From: Enterococcus_D sp050529585
GTDB taxonomy: Bacteria > Bacillota > Bacilli > Lactobacillales > Enterococcaceae
Direction: 5' to 3'
DNA: 64,000 bases
Assembly: GCF_050529585.1 (NCBI RefSeq)
Contig: NZ_CP172882.1
Span: forward strand, 1,054,001 to 1,118,000
Positions 24,031-32,661 of the stretch are shown here, one piece after another. How positions within the stretch are numbered: the stretch's first letter is position 1; every line of letters starts with the position of its first letter. The position numbers and the translations under genes are program-made. The notes under the pieces are model-generated. The model ran no database searches. It saw only the letters and a list, made by a program, of their open reading frames with translations, and was not told the DNA's origin.

Positions 24031-24111
24031 AAATACCGATAAATACATCAGATGATTTATTTTGATGTTTTAAAAAGCTAGATTAAATTTTTTTGAAAAA
24101 TCGGTATTTTG
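24031..24111 (+). promoter_or_regulatory. Promoter region of the second EIIC gene with operator-like repeat and distal inverted repeat
   Basis: AAATACATCAGATGA at 24042-24056 repeats the arm of the preceding terminator and contains CATC-A-GATG symmetry. A promoter TTGATG-N16-TAAATT lies at 24063-24090. The whole is bracketed by AAAATACCGAT (24031) and ATCGGTATTTT (24101), perfect 11-base arms. Binding of the FCD regulator is inferred. Confidence 0.5.
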
Positions 24112-24212
24112 GAATCAAATGCTGATCAGGAATTCAGGATTGAGCTCAATGAGGCGATACGTTAAATTTTTGGCTGTTGCGAAAGGTTGGTTGTTTAAGT
24201 AGGAGGAAAAGA

Positions 24213-25526
24213 ATGGAAACTGGAACAAAGAAATCATTTTTAGATAAATTCACAGAATTTTCGGTGAAGCTTGCCAATCAAGTTCATTTAAAAAGTTTAC
24301 GAGATGCATTTGCGACGTTAATGCCTGCTTTTATTATTGCCGGTATTGCAGTATTGATCAATAGTGTCTTCTTGCCATGGTTCTTCGAAGGCGAAACATT
24401 GTCGAAGCTGCAAGTATTTGGTAACTCAATCAGTAATGGGACGTTAAATATCGCAGGTTTATTGATTGCCCCGATGATTGCTTATTTTCTAGGTAGAAAT
24501 AAACAAAGCGATAATGCTATCAATGCAACATTTGTCGCGACTACTTGTTTGATTGTTATGCTATCGATCACACAATCGATTGTTCCTGTTGGTTCAGAAG
24601 ACGCTGTGACTGTTTCCGGTGTGATTACATTCAATGATGTTGGCACAAAAGGAATGTTCGCAGGAATCATTTGTGGATTAGTGGCAACGGACTTATTTAT
24701 ACGACTTTCGGAAAGCGAAAAGTTAAAGATCAATTTAGGTGATCAAGTACCTCCAGCAGTTGGTAAATCTTTTAGTACATTGATTCCTACTTTGATCGTG
24801 ATCGGTCTTTTTGCTTTGTTGGCGACTGTGTTAGCATTGTTGGATACCAATTTAATTTCAATAATTTCGACTGTTGTACAAGAACCCTTGCGTAGACTAA
24901 ATACATCGATTTTTGGTTTTATTTTTATTACAACAGTGGCAAATTTCTTATTCACTCTTGGGATTCACCAAACTGTGATTGCGGGTACATTATTAGATCC
25001 TTTACTTTTAGTAAACATGAACGAAAATATGCAAGCGGTTCAAGATGGTGTCGTTCCTCCGCACATATTGAGTACAGCTTTTCGAACAGTTTATGCACAA
25101 GCAGGTGGCACAGGTATGACTATTAGCTTAATTATTGCAATCGTTTTTTTCGTTCGAAAATATAAGCCATTTAGAGACGTTGCGAGTATTTCAATTGCTC
25201 CGGGTTTATTTAATATCAATGAACCGATCATTTTTGGATTGCCGATCGTGTTTAATTTACCATTGATCATTCCTTTTGTATTGGGTCCGATTATCGGGAC
25301 AGTTGTTGGCTACCTGGCGACGATTTTAGGTTTTGTTGACCCATTGGCTGTAATGGTACCATGGACTACGCCGCCTATCGTTAGTGGATTGATCGCCTCG
25401 AGTGGAGATTTCAAAGTTGTATTGGTTCAAATTGTGATCATAGCTATTTGCACACTGATTTATATTCCGTTTATCAAAGTAGCAGAAAGAGTCGCAATCA
25501 AGACAGCAGAAGCCGAACAACATTAA
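24213..25526 (+). CDS. PTS lactose/cellobiose-family EIIC permease, second locus
   Basis: Membrane subunit of 437 residues, same family as the EIIC at 20940 but clearly distinct. Seen: about ten membrane segments, G-I-H-Q-T-V-I-A-G-T in the loop before the substrate domain, and F-N-I-N-E-P-I-I-F-G-L-P-I-V-F-N. Again no EIIA or EIIB is adjacent. The GH1 glycosidase 96 bases downstream suggests uptake and cleavage of a phosphorylated beta-disaccharide. The frame opens at 24177, but ATG 24213 follows TAGGAGGAAAAG and gives a normal N terminus. Confidence 0.92.
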   Translation: METGTKKSFLDKFTEFSVKLANQVHLKSLRDAFATLMPAFIIAGIAVLINSVFLPWFFEGETLSKLQVFGNSISNGTLNIAGLLIAPMIAYFLGRNKQSDNAINATFVATTCLIVMLSITQSIVPVGSEDAVTVSGVITFNDVGTKGMFAGIICGLVATDLFIRLSESEKLKINLGDQVPPAVGKSFSTLIPTLIVIGLFALLATVLALLDTNLISIISTVVQEPLRRLNTSIFGFIFITTVANFLFTLGIHQTVIAGTLLDPLLLVNMNENMQAVQDGVVPPHILSTAFRTVYAQAGGTGMTISLIIAIVFFVRKYKPFRDVASISIAPGLFNINEPIIFGLPIVFNLPLIIPFVLGPIIGTVVGYLATILGFVDPLAVMVPWTTPPIVSGLIASSGDFKVVLVQIVIIAICTLIYIPFIKVAERVAIKTAEAEQH

Positions 25527-25531
25527 TAAGG

Positions 25532-25571
25532 TAATGTCGGAAATAGTCAATTTTTTCCGACATTCTTTTTT
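25532..25571 (+). terminator. Terminator or attenuator between EIIC and GH1 gene
   Basis: AATGTCGGAAA and TTTCCGACATT with a TAGTCAAT-type loop, then TTTTTT. Partial read-through would set glycosidase below permease expression. Confidence 0.85.
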
Positions 25572-25621
25572 ATAGTAACAGAGGTAAATAAAGAAATAAA
25601 AAAATTAAGAGGAGTACGTAA

Positions 25622-27025
25622 ATGAAATTAACATTTCCGCAAGGATTTTGGTGGGGGGCAGCCACTTCAGGACCCCAAAGTGAAGGAAGATTCAATAAAG
25701 TCAATGCAAATATATTTGATTATTGGTATGAAATTGAGCCAGAAGCTTTCTACGATCAGGTGGGGCCTGATACAGCGTCTAATTTCTACCATAGTTTTCG
25801 TGAAGATATTCAATTGATGAAAGACATTGGTTTGAACTCAGTACGGACATCGATTCAATGGACAAGACTAATCAAAGATTTAGAAACGGGTGAAGTGGAT
25901 GTAGATGGTGCACGTTTTTATCACGATGTAATTGATGCATTTTTGTTAGCAGGAATTCGTCCAGTCATTGCTTTGCATCATTTTGATCTACCTGTAGAGT
26001 TATACCATAAATACGGTGGTTGGACGTCAAAAAAAGTAGTGAAGTTATTTGCTGATTTTGCAGAAACTTGTTTTGATTTATACAGTGATAAAGTGACGGA
26101 TTGGTTTACGTTCAATGAGCCGATGGTCATTGTAGATGGCCAATACTTGCATCAAATCCACTATCCAAATTTGATCGATGGAAAAAAAGCCGTTCAAACC
26201 GCTTATCATTTACAGCTTGCTTCAGCAATGGCTATTCAACGATTTAGAAAATCATCATTGAACGAAAATGGTAAAATTGGTATTATTTTAAATCTGACAC
26301 CTTCTTATCCAGCAAGTAATGATGAGGCCGACTTACAGGCTGCAACCTATGCCAATCTATGGAAAAACAAACTTTTTTTGGATGCATCCGTTAATGGGAT
26401 TTTCCCTGCTGAATTAGTCAACCTTCTAAAAGCAGATAATGTGTATTGGCAAGGGACACCAGATGAAGAAGCAATTATTCGGGCAAATACGATTGATTAC
26501 TTAGGTATCAATTATTATCATCCATCTAGAGTCAAAGCACCCGATATATCTGTGGATAGTTTGACTATAGATTGGGTACCTTCTCGTTATTTTGACAAAT
26601 ATTTGATGGCAGGTCGTCGTATGAATGTTGATAAAGGCTGGGAGATATTTCCAAAGGCTATTTATGATATTGCGATAGATATCCGTGATAATTATGGAAA
26701 TATTGATTGGTTTGTTTCTGAAAACGGTATGGGTGTTTCTCGAGAAGAGCGCTTTTTGCAGACAGATGGATTGATTGCCGATGATTATCGAATCCAATTT
26801 ATAAGTGAGCACTTGATCTATTTACATCAGGCTATTATAGAGGGAAGTCGTTGTTTTGGGTATCATAGTTGGACACCTATTGATTGCTGGTCGTGGATGA
26901 ATGCGTATCGCAATCGCTATGGATTTATTTCAAATAATATTCATACCCAATTAAAAACAATCAAAAAATCTGGTTATTGGTTCAAAAATGTTATTGAAAA
27001 TAATGGCTTTACTGTCGATTCTTAA
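25622..27025 (+). CDS. GH1 family glycosidase (probable 6-phospho-beta-glycosidase)
   Basis: TIM-barrel hydrolase of 467 residues, normal GH1 length. Seen: opening F-P-Q-G-F-W-W-G-A-A-T-S, acid/base in T-F-N-E-P around residue 166, and nucleophile in V-S-E-N-G-M-G around 365. The C-terminal loop carries W-S-W-M-N-A-Y-R-N-R-Y-G-F instead of the S-x-S-x-E-M-x-K-R-Y pattern of the second GH1 protein at 47486, so its phosphate pocket may differ or it may prefer another sugar. Cytoplasmic, no signal peptide. Ribosome site AGAGGAG. No terminator directly follows; a strong hairpin is 240 bases on. Confidence 0.92.
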   Translation: MKLTFPQGFWWGAATSGPQSEGRFNKVNANIFDYWYEIEPEAFYDQVGPDTASNFYHSFREDIQLMKDIGLNSVRTSIQWTRLIKDLETGEVDVDGARFYHDVIDAFLLAGIRPVIALHHFDLPVELYHKYGGWTSKKVVKLFADFAETCFDLYSDKVTDWFTFNEPMVIVDGQYLHQIHYPNLIDGKKAVQTAYHLQLASAMAIQRFRKSSLNENGKIGIILNLTPSYPASNDEADLQAATYANLWKNKLFLDASVNGIFPAELVNLLKADNVYWQGTPDEEAIIRANTIDYLGINYYHPSRVKAPDISVDSLTIDWVPSRYFDKYLMAGRRMNVDKGWEIFPKAIYDIAIDIRDNYGNIDWFVSENGMGVSREERFLQTDGLIADDYRIQFISEHLIYLHQAIIEGSRCFGYHSWTPIDCWSWMNAYRNRYGFISNNIHTQLKTIKKSGYWFKNVIENNGFTVDS

Positions 27026-27611
27026 GCAAACGATTTGTAGTAGAATTTTTAGTGCGGAATATAGTATTCTTTGTCATTAAACTACAACAAAAAGAATACA
27101 CATGAAAAAGAGTTGATGAAGCAATTTTTTTGGCGCTCAATATTAATGGAATAACACTCAAGTTGGCTATTTGAGCTGATTTTAAATTTCCTATCTCATT
27201 TTCGGTCTATAGTTTCTCTTTACATTTGTAGAGAATAAAGTTACCTAGTTGATCAAACTACCAAGCAGTGTGTAAACAGCGTATCGAGCTGTTTTTCACT
27301 GCTTTTTGTTGTGAAAAATGACGCTGCCTACCGTGTGACCTATTTCACTTATTTCTTCACTCGATGAAATAGTTGATTTTGCACATGAAAATGGGTTTGC
27401 TATTATCAGTCTATAGTGATCATTTAATCTGCTATTTTTAAAAAGAATAGTTTAGAAATACTCCGATAAATGATGCATTAGAAAGAATGAACATGCTTTG
27501 GTGCGTGTGCTTCATTTATTTGTCTTTATACATTCCGTTGGAAGAGGACATGAAGTATATTTGAGCGTCAAAGAATCATCAGATTAGTTATAAAGAAAGA
27601 GGGACTTTAGC
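27026..27611. other. 586-base intergenic region
   Basis: No open frame of interest. It contains the compound hairpin at 27263-27308 and imperfect repeats such as CTATTTCA/TGAAATAG around 27350-27390. AT-rich; nothing else identified. Confidence 0.6.
27263..27308 (+). terminator. Two-tier hairpin with U tract
   Basis: AAGCAGTG and CACTGCTT form the outer stem, AAACAGC and GCTGTTT the inner one, loop GTATCGA, followed by TTTTG. It would end a long 3' UTR of the GH1 transcript or an independent short RNA starting in 27030-27260. Confidence 0.75.
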
Positions 27612-27992
27612 ATGGATTTAAATGATATCAAAGATATCGATGAATACTTGTACCATTTTGAAGAAAAGCTTGCTTTGCGTTTTTTTGATGAGCGCCCTTA
27701 TATTACTTCTTACTATCATTCGCTAAAAGAAGAAATGAGCGGTATCGCTTACAAAAACGAAATACCATTTATTGAACGGATGCGGACACTGCTGAAATTA
27801 GATGCAAAATTACAGATTTTACATGATTTAACAAGATTACAGACAGAAGTGACCGATGGATTTGACTTAAGTGAACATGAATTGATCGAAATTGTTGAAA
27901 ATGATAGTAATACCTATTATCGAGAAACATTAGGAAAACGCACGAGTGACAGTGTACCGTGGAAACTGAGTTGTTTAGGTGATCAAGACTAG
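27612..27992 (+). CDS. Helical protein of unknown function, paralogue of the gene at 62413
   Basis: An acidic, apparently all-helical 126-residue protein with no membrane segment. The region L-L-K-L-D-A-K-L-Q-I-L-H-D-L-T...L-S-E-H-E-L-I-E-I-V-E-N-D matches I-L-M-G-V-D-A-R-L-V-L-L-D-S-L...L-T-E-E-E-L-I-Q-M-V-E-K-D in the protein at 62413, at the same relative position and total length. Ribosome site AAAGAGGG nine bases before ATG. I recognise no family; the pair look like ancient duplicates. It stands alone between long intergenic regions. Confidence 0.7.
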   Translation: MDLNDIKDIDEYLYHFEEKLALRFFDERPYITSYYHSLKEEMSGIAYKNEIPFIERMRTLLKLDAKLQILHDLTRLQTEVTDGFDLSEHELIEIVENDSNTYYRETLGKRTSDSVPWKLSCLGDQD

Positions 27993-28171
27993 CATAAGGA
28001 CTGATTTTTTAGTCGCAGGCATTCTACATTTTTAGGCATTCAGTTTATCTAATTCAAACAAAGATATATGTGGTCACTAATGACAAATCCTGATTTTTGT
28101 CCATTCCTCTTATTCATGATAGACTTATAAAAATCATGAAAGCGCCGTTATAATAGTGAGGAGGAATAAAG

Positions 28172-28879
28172 ATGGAACATCCCAGCAAAGAAACCAAAGT
28201 ACATCAAGTATTCGAACGCATTGCACCTCAATATGATCCGATGAATAGTATAATTTCCTTTCATTTACATAAACGGTGGCGGCGTGATGTCATGAAAATG
28301 ATGTGTGTGGAGACAGGCAGCAAGATACTCGACGTTTGTTGTGGAACTGGGGAATGGAGTTTGGCCTTGGCAAAAGCCGCGGGTGCCACGGGGCATGTGA
28401 CGGGGGTTGACTTTAGCGGCCAAATGCTATCGGTTGCAAAGCAGAAAGCACTACCTATGGATGCTGCGCCCATCGACTGGCAAATTGGCAATGCCATGGC
28501 ACTAACATTTGATGACGCCCAATTTGATTACGTCACAATTGGCTTTGGATTACGCAATGTTGCAGATCATCAACAGGTTTTACAGGAATTGTATCGGGTG
28601 GTTAAGCCAGGCGGTAGGGTAGTTTGCCTTGAAACGTCGCAACCAGAAATGGCGGGCTGGAAACAATTATTTCGTTTTTACTTTCATTATGTGATGCCTT
28701 TTTTGGGCAGAATTTTCGCAAAAAGTTTTAAAGAATACGCTTGGTTACAAGAATCTGCGCAATCATTTCCTGGGAAAAATCAGTTGCAGCACGATTTTGA
28801 ACAAGCTGGTTTTCACGATGTACAAATCAAAAGCTACGCTGGTGGTGTCACCGCCATGCACATGGGTTCAAAAAGTTGA
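28172..28879 (+). CDS. menG: Demethylmenaquinone methyltransferase
   Basis: SAM-dependent C-methyltransferase of 235 residues that converts demethylmenaquinone to menaquinone. Seen: the UbiE/MenG opening V-H-Q-V-F-E-R-I-A-P-Q-Y-D-P-M-N, SAM loop I-L-D-V-C-C-G-T-G-E-W, Q-I-G-N-A-M-A-L, G-F-G-L-R-N-V, and P-G-G-R-V-V-C-L-E. Ribosome site GAGGAGG. No other men genes are adjacent. E. faecalis is known for demethylmenaquinone, so presence of this gene hints that this organism can make methylated menaquinone, which is consistent with another enterococcal species. Confidence 0.93.
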   Translation: MEHPSKETKVHQVFERIAPQYDPMNSIISFHLHKRWRRDVMKMMCVETGSKILDVCCGTGEWSLALAKAAGATGHVTGVDFSGQMLSVAKQKALPMDAAPIDWQIGNAMALTFDDAQFDYVTIGFGLRNVADHQQVLQELYRVVKPGGRVVCLETSQPEMAGWKQLFRFYFHYVMPFLGRIFAKSFKEYAWLQESAQSFPGKNQLQHDFEQAGFHDVQIKSYAGGVTAMHMGSKS

Positions 28880-28916
28880 TAATTATTATAGAATTGAGAA
28901 AAATGTGATAAATAAA

Positions 28917-28963
28917 AAGGACCTGTTTTCTGAGTTGAACGCTCTAGAATAACAGGTCTTTCT
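28917..28963. terminator. Terminator between menG and the SagB-like gene
   Basis: GACCTGTT and AACAGGTC enclose a second short TTCT-GAG / CTC-AGAA stem; TTTCTT follows. Confidence 0.8.
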
Positions 28964-29015
28964 TGGTTGTAAATGGCTGATTTTCAAAGTTTAGACGAGG
29001 GGGAATAAGAAGCCA

Positions 29016-29741
29016 TCAATGCATTGGATGCCCGATTGGCATAATATATCGGGCTTCTTCGCCAGAAGGTAATTGCAAAAGGGACGCCACATCTTGATCG
29101 GTAAACGCACCAATGGCCACCGTACCAAGCGCTAAAGACGACGCCTGCAAATAGACATTTTGCGCAGCATGCCCAATTTCAAAATATGCATAGCGTGTTT
29201 CTCCTCTTTTTCCGTAGCGTTCAGCTAAGCGTTCTGTGACAGTAGTAAAAACGAATGTGAGTGGGGCTTTTTCAATTGATGATTGATTCAATGCGGCAGC
29301 CTGCAACGCGTTTCGTTGATCACCTGTGACAATGTGAATGACTTGATGGTCTATGGGATCGTAACGATAAATCCCCGCTGCAAGTCCAGTCACATCCCCA
29401 ACAACTGCATAAAGCTCTAGGGGGTAAAGAGCACCAGCAGAAGGAGCTGTTCGCAAGTTGTCCTCACTAGTCATTCCCGCAGCGGCCCACAACAACTGTC
29501 CAAGTGCTTCTTTTGACAGTGCTTCTTCTGTGAAGGATCGTTGTGATCGTCGATTGGCTAGTGCAGATTCGACGCTGAGTGTGCCTGTCAAATTTGGTGT
29601 GGGCAGTGGATAGCTTGCAGATTCGTTGCTTAGTCCACTGTTTAAGTCCGCTTCTGTTTGACGTTGGCCGCTGCTGCACGCAGCGAATACGGTTGTAATA
29701 AATAAAAGAGTGAAGAATAGGGTCAGTGGTGATTTTTTCAT
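29016..29741 (-). CDS. Exported SagB/ThcOx-type nitroreductase lipoprotein
   Basis: FMN-binding nitroreductase-fold protein of 241 residues, unusual in carrying a lipoprotein signal: K-K-S-P-L start, hydrophobic core, lipobox F-A-A-C with cysteine near residue 21. The mature part has R-R-S-Q-R-S-F-T (phosphate grip), L-L-W-A-A-A-G, T-A-P-S-A-G-A-L-Y-P-L-E-L-Y (SagB-type signature) and a late L-G-T-V-A-I-G-A-F. Cytoplasmic SagB proteins oxidise azolines in bacteriocin maturation; no such cluster is here. An extracellular flavoenzyme coupled to membrane quinone is an attractive inference given the convergent menG. Ribosome site AAGGAGG. Confidence 0.85.
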   Translation of the reverse strand: MKKSPLTLFFTLLFITTVFAACSSGQRQTEADLNSGLSNESASYPLPTPNLTGTLSVESALANRRSQRSFTEEALSKEALGQLLWAAAGMTSEDNLRTAPSAGALYPLELYAVVGDVTGLAAGIYRYDPIDHQVIHIVTGDQRNALQAAALNQSSIEKAPLTFVFTTVTERLAERYGKRGETRYAYFEIGHAAQNVYLQASSLALGTVAIGAFTDQDVASLLQLPSGEEARYIMPIGHPMH

Positions 29742-29951
29742 GAGATTCCTCCTTTTATCTTATTAGTTTACCATCCTCTGAAAATACTTTGTATTTTTTA
29801 GTCATCATTTAAAAGAAATATATGCATTTGCGGTATGAAAGAGGATGGTTCTTTGATGATCCATTTTTGGAGAAAATCCATCCAAAGGTGGATAGACAAA
29901 AAGCTGAATTTGTTCAATAATGAACGATAGGGAAATGAAAGGAGAATTGTG

Positions 29952-31736
29952 ATGTTTATTGACTTTGTGCAATTAACTGTCTTATTTGGATTAGGGATAT
30001 TAGCGACAAACATTGTAGTAGGTTTTCTACAAAAAAGAAAGAAAACAATCATTATCTTAACGATTATTGAGTTAGTGGTTTTGGCAGGAATATTGTATGT
30101 CTTACTTCCAAGCAAAACATTGTCTTCAATGTTGTGGATCAATTTGATTGGGATCCTAATAGCCAGTGCTGTCTTATGGGGCTTGAATGCTGTACAATCT
30201 GGCCAACTTATCGTGGAAGGTAACAAGAGGAAACAAAAAGTGATCAAGAGCACAATGAAGCCAATTGGACTGGCGCCTAAAATTTTTGGTCTTGGCATTG
30301 TGGCACTCTTGATTTTATGGGGAGTTAGTGGAATCACGAGGATTACTTCGACGGATTCGATTTATGCAACGATTCCAGCCAAAACACAAGAGCAAGCTGA
30401 AACGTTGACATCAACGAAAGAAACACCGATTGCTATCGCACCTGATACTGCGAAACGCAAAATGCTGCAAAAATTTTCAGTGATCCCCAATTCAAACATG
30501 TTCACACTGGATGGAATTACTGCGCAAACCATAAACGGTGAATATGTGTATGTAGCAACCTTAGAATACAATGGATTTTGGAAATGGTTCAAGCTCAAAG
30601 AGATTCCCGGTTATTTTAAAATTAGTGCCACGGATATCAATGCCCAACCAGAGTTTGTCAGCAAACCTTTGCATTATACGCCATCTGCTTACTTCAATGA
30701 AGATGCTGCGCGAAAAATCTATGCAGCTTTTCCCGGCTATGGTTCGTTAGGAACCATCAATTTGGAAATTGATGAAGAGGGTAATCCATTCTATGTGCAA
30801 ACGTTGTACAAAGAATATGGTGTGACAGGTTTAATGCATTTTGATCATTTTAAAACGGCAGTCTTGAATGCTGAAACAGGTGAGGTCAATCTTTATGGTA
30901 GTGAAGAAGCACCAAGTTTTATTGATGCACCGATCACTTCAGCTGCAGCCAATCAGCTAAATGAATATTATGGACGATTTAGTCAAGGATGGTGGAATCA
31001 ATTTATCTTTGGGGCTAAGAAAGATGTCAAGATACCAACTGAAAATGGAATCTATGCTTCTGGACAAATCACACCTATGCTAAATAAAGATGGGCAATTG
31101 CTTTATTTCACCGATTTTACTAGTGATGATAGCAACCAAGACTCAGCGTTGGGGTATTCATTGATCAATGCACGGACTGGTCAATTGACCTACTATCGAG
31201 ATACTGATGTCGGCATTATGGATAGTGATGGCGCAATATCGATTGCTTCTAAGATTTACCCTGAAAAAAAATGGAAAGCAGAAATGCCGGTACTCTATAA
31301 TATAGACGGTGTACAAACTTGGATTGTCTCATTGATGGATTCAAAGGGTATTTTTAAGAAATACGTCTATATCAATGCCGTTGACAATGATATTGTCATC
31401 GATGCTGATACTGCTCAAACAGCATTGGATGCTTACAGGATCGAGTTAGCTACCAGTGGCAGCAACAATCAAAGCAGTGACTCAGCTAGCATGACTGAAA
31501 GGAAAGGGAAGGTACAACGAGTCCAATTATTGACAGGCTCTAGCCAAACTGTGGTTTCCTTCATTTTGGAGAATGATCCAATTATCTACAGTGTGAATAT
31601 CAACAATTCTCCCTATGCCCAATTCTTGCAAGTGGGTGATCAAGTGACGTTCCAAGCCAATGTCACAGCAGATATGACTGCCGCAAGTATTGAATCGTTG
31701 ACGATTGAAGGCGTGCCAAAAGCTGAAAATAATTAA
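29952..31736 (+). CDS. Membrane-anchored protein with large extracytoplasmic region, unknown
   Basis: Protein of 595 residues. Four hydrophobic segments at about 4-25, 34-51, 60-78 and 107-125, then an extracellular part of about 460 residues. It holds repeating units ending in turn motifs such as L-N-A-E-T-G-E-V-N-L-Y, I-N-A-R-T-G-Q-L-T-Y-Y and I-N-A-V-D-N-D-I-V-I, reminiscent of PepSY-type strands, and finishes in a likely OB-type barrel (K-G-K-V-Q-R-V...V-G-D-Q-V-T-F). No catalytic motif seen. The ATG at 29952 is spaced seven bases from AAAGGAG. Single-gene transcript ending at 31769-31812. Confidence 0.75.
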   Translation: MFIDFVQLTVLFGLGILATNIVVGFLQKRKKTIIILTIIELVVLAGILYVLLPSKTLSSMLWINLIGILIASAVLWGLNAVQSGQLIVEGNKRKQKVIKSTMKPIGLAPKIFGLGIVALLILWGVSGITRITSTDSIYATIPAKTQEQAETLTSTKETPIAIAPDTAKRKMLQKFSVIPNSNMFTLDGITAQTINGEYVYVATLEYNGFWKWFKLKEIPGYFKISATDINAQPEFVSKPLHYTPSAYFNEDAARKIYAAFPGYGSLGTINLEIDEEGNPFYVQTLYKEYGVTGLMHFDHFKTAVLNAETGEVNLYGSEEAPSFIDAPITSAAANQLNEYYGRFSQGWWNQFIFGAKKDVKIPTENGIYASGQITPMLNKDGQLLYFTDFTSDDSNQDSALGYSLINARTGQLTYYRDTDVGIMDSDGAISIASKIYPEKKWKAEMPVLYNIDGVQTWIVSLMDSKGIFKKYVYINAVDNDIVIDADTAQTALDAYRIELATSGSNNQSSDSASMTERKGKVQRVQLLTGSSQTVVSFILENDPIIYSVNINNSPYAQFLQVGDQVTFQANVTADMTAASIESLTIEGVPKAENN

Positions 31737-31768
31737 TACCAGATAGATGTCTACCCAAATTTATACCG

Positions 31769-31812
31769 CTAATGACCGTTGAAAAGAGATTCTTTTTAAC
31801 GGTCATTTTTTA
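31769..31812 (+). terminator. Terminator after the 595-residue membrane protein
   Basis: AATGACCGTT and AACGGTCATT with inner AAAAGA/TCTTTTT pairing, then TTTTTT. Confidence 0.9.
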
Positions 31813-32385
31813 GAGTTATTATAACTTAGGCTATTTTCAAATAAACAACTGGATGTAATAGTCAAAAATGAATAATTTGAAGGCCAGATATTGACTATTA
31901 CTCATAAATGTTTTAAGTGTTTGCTATTTTTTTAATGAGAAAAAAATCATTTCAAATAGATGTTAACTCTGTTTAAAAGTGACCGATAGTTTATTTGTAT
32001 ACTCCAATTTTCACCCATAAGCGTCCTTCGTGTTCTTCTTTTCTATCATATCATCAGGTAATCGCCTGTAAAACAAGGTTTATAGGTAAAAAAATGAGAG
32101 GTGGTGTTATTCATTTGCGGGGGAAGGTGACCAATATCTTGCGTTAAAGAGACAAGTTTCTATCTCATTTCCATTAAAAGGACTAAAGTTAAACTGATTT
32201 ACTTAAAAATAGTAAGTTTTTTAATTATATTCTAATGATTAAATTATGAATATTTGTGTGTATTATTGTATATTTTCAGCGTTTATCGGATATACTGTTT
32301 CTATTTTTTTATTTCGTTATTTTAAAAAAATAAATCACAATTATTTATTTTTTTTCAAAGGATACATAGATGATTCCCTTCTCAC
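31813..32385. other. AT-rich leader region of the TasA/SipW locus
   Basis: About 570 bases without a supported gene, strongly AT-rich from 32170 on. No riboswitch or clear promoter recognised. A nine-codon frame starting ATG 32370 behind AAAGGAT is too short to judge. Confidence 0.5.
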
Positions 32386-32658
32386 TTGTTGAATGTTAGG
32401 GGTTATTTCTCAAAGTTGATATCAGGTGATCCATTTAAAAAACATATAAATTTACAATTAATGATAAGATATTTTGATGCTGAGTCTTTTTTTAATAATT
32501 ATATGGTTTTTGATAATTGTGCTAATGTATATTTTTTTGATTGTGAATATTTTTCTTTGTGTTATAAAAATAAAATGCTCGTTTTCCTTGTTGTCATAGG
32601 TTTTTTCATTTGCTATACTTTAGAACGTTGGCTTAGAAGACGTATAAAAAGGAGATAA
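32386..32658 (+). CDS. Possible small membrane protein ahead of the TasA-like gene (doubtful)
   Basis: Open frame of 90 codons beginning at TTG, with unusual Phe/Tyr/Asn/Cys-rich composition and a C-terminal hydrophobic helix followed by R-W-L-R-R-R-I-K-R-R. No start has a good ribosome site. The frame ends three bases before the TasA-like gene, so even if not translated from 32386 a shorter product from ATG 32575 (27 residues, one membrane span) is possible. Codon use may simply mirror AT-rich DNA. Confidence 0.3.
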   Translation: MLNVRGYFSKLISGDPFKKHINLQLMIRYFDAESFFNNYMVFDNCANVYFFDCEYFSLCYKNKMLVFLVVIGFFICYTLERWLRRRIKRR

Positions 32659-32661
32659 AAA

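Noticed and set aside
32100..32380. Possible c-di-GMP or other riboswitch before the TasA-like gene
   Set aside because: No recognised aptamer core could be aligned in the AT-rich leader.
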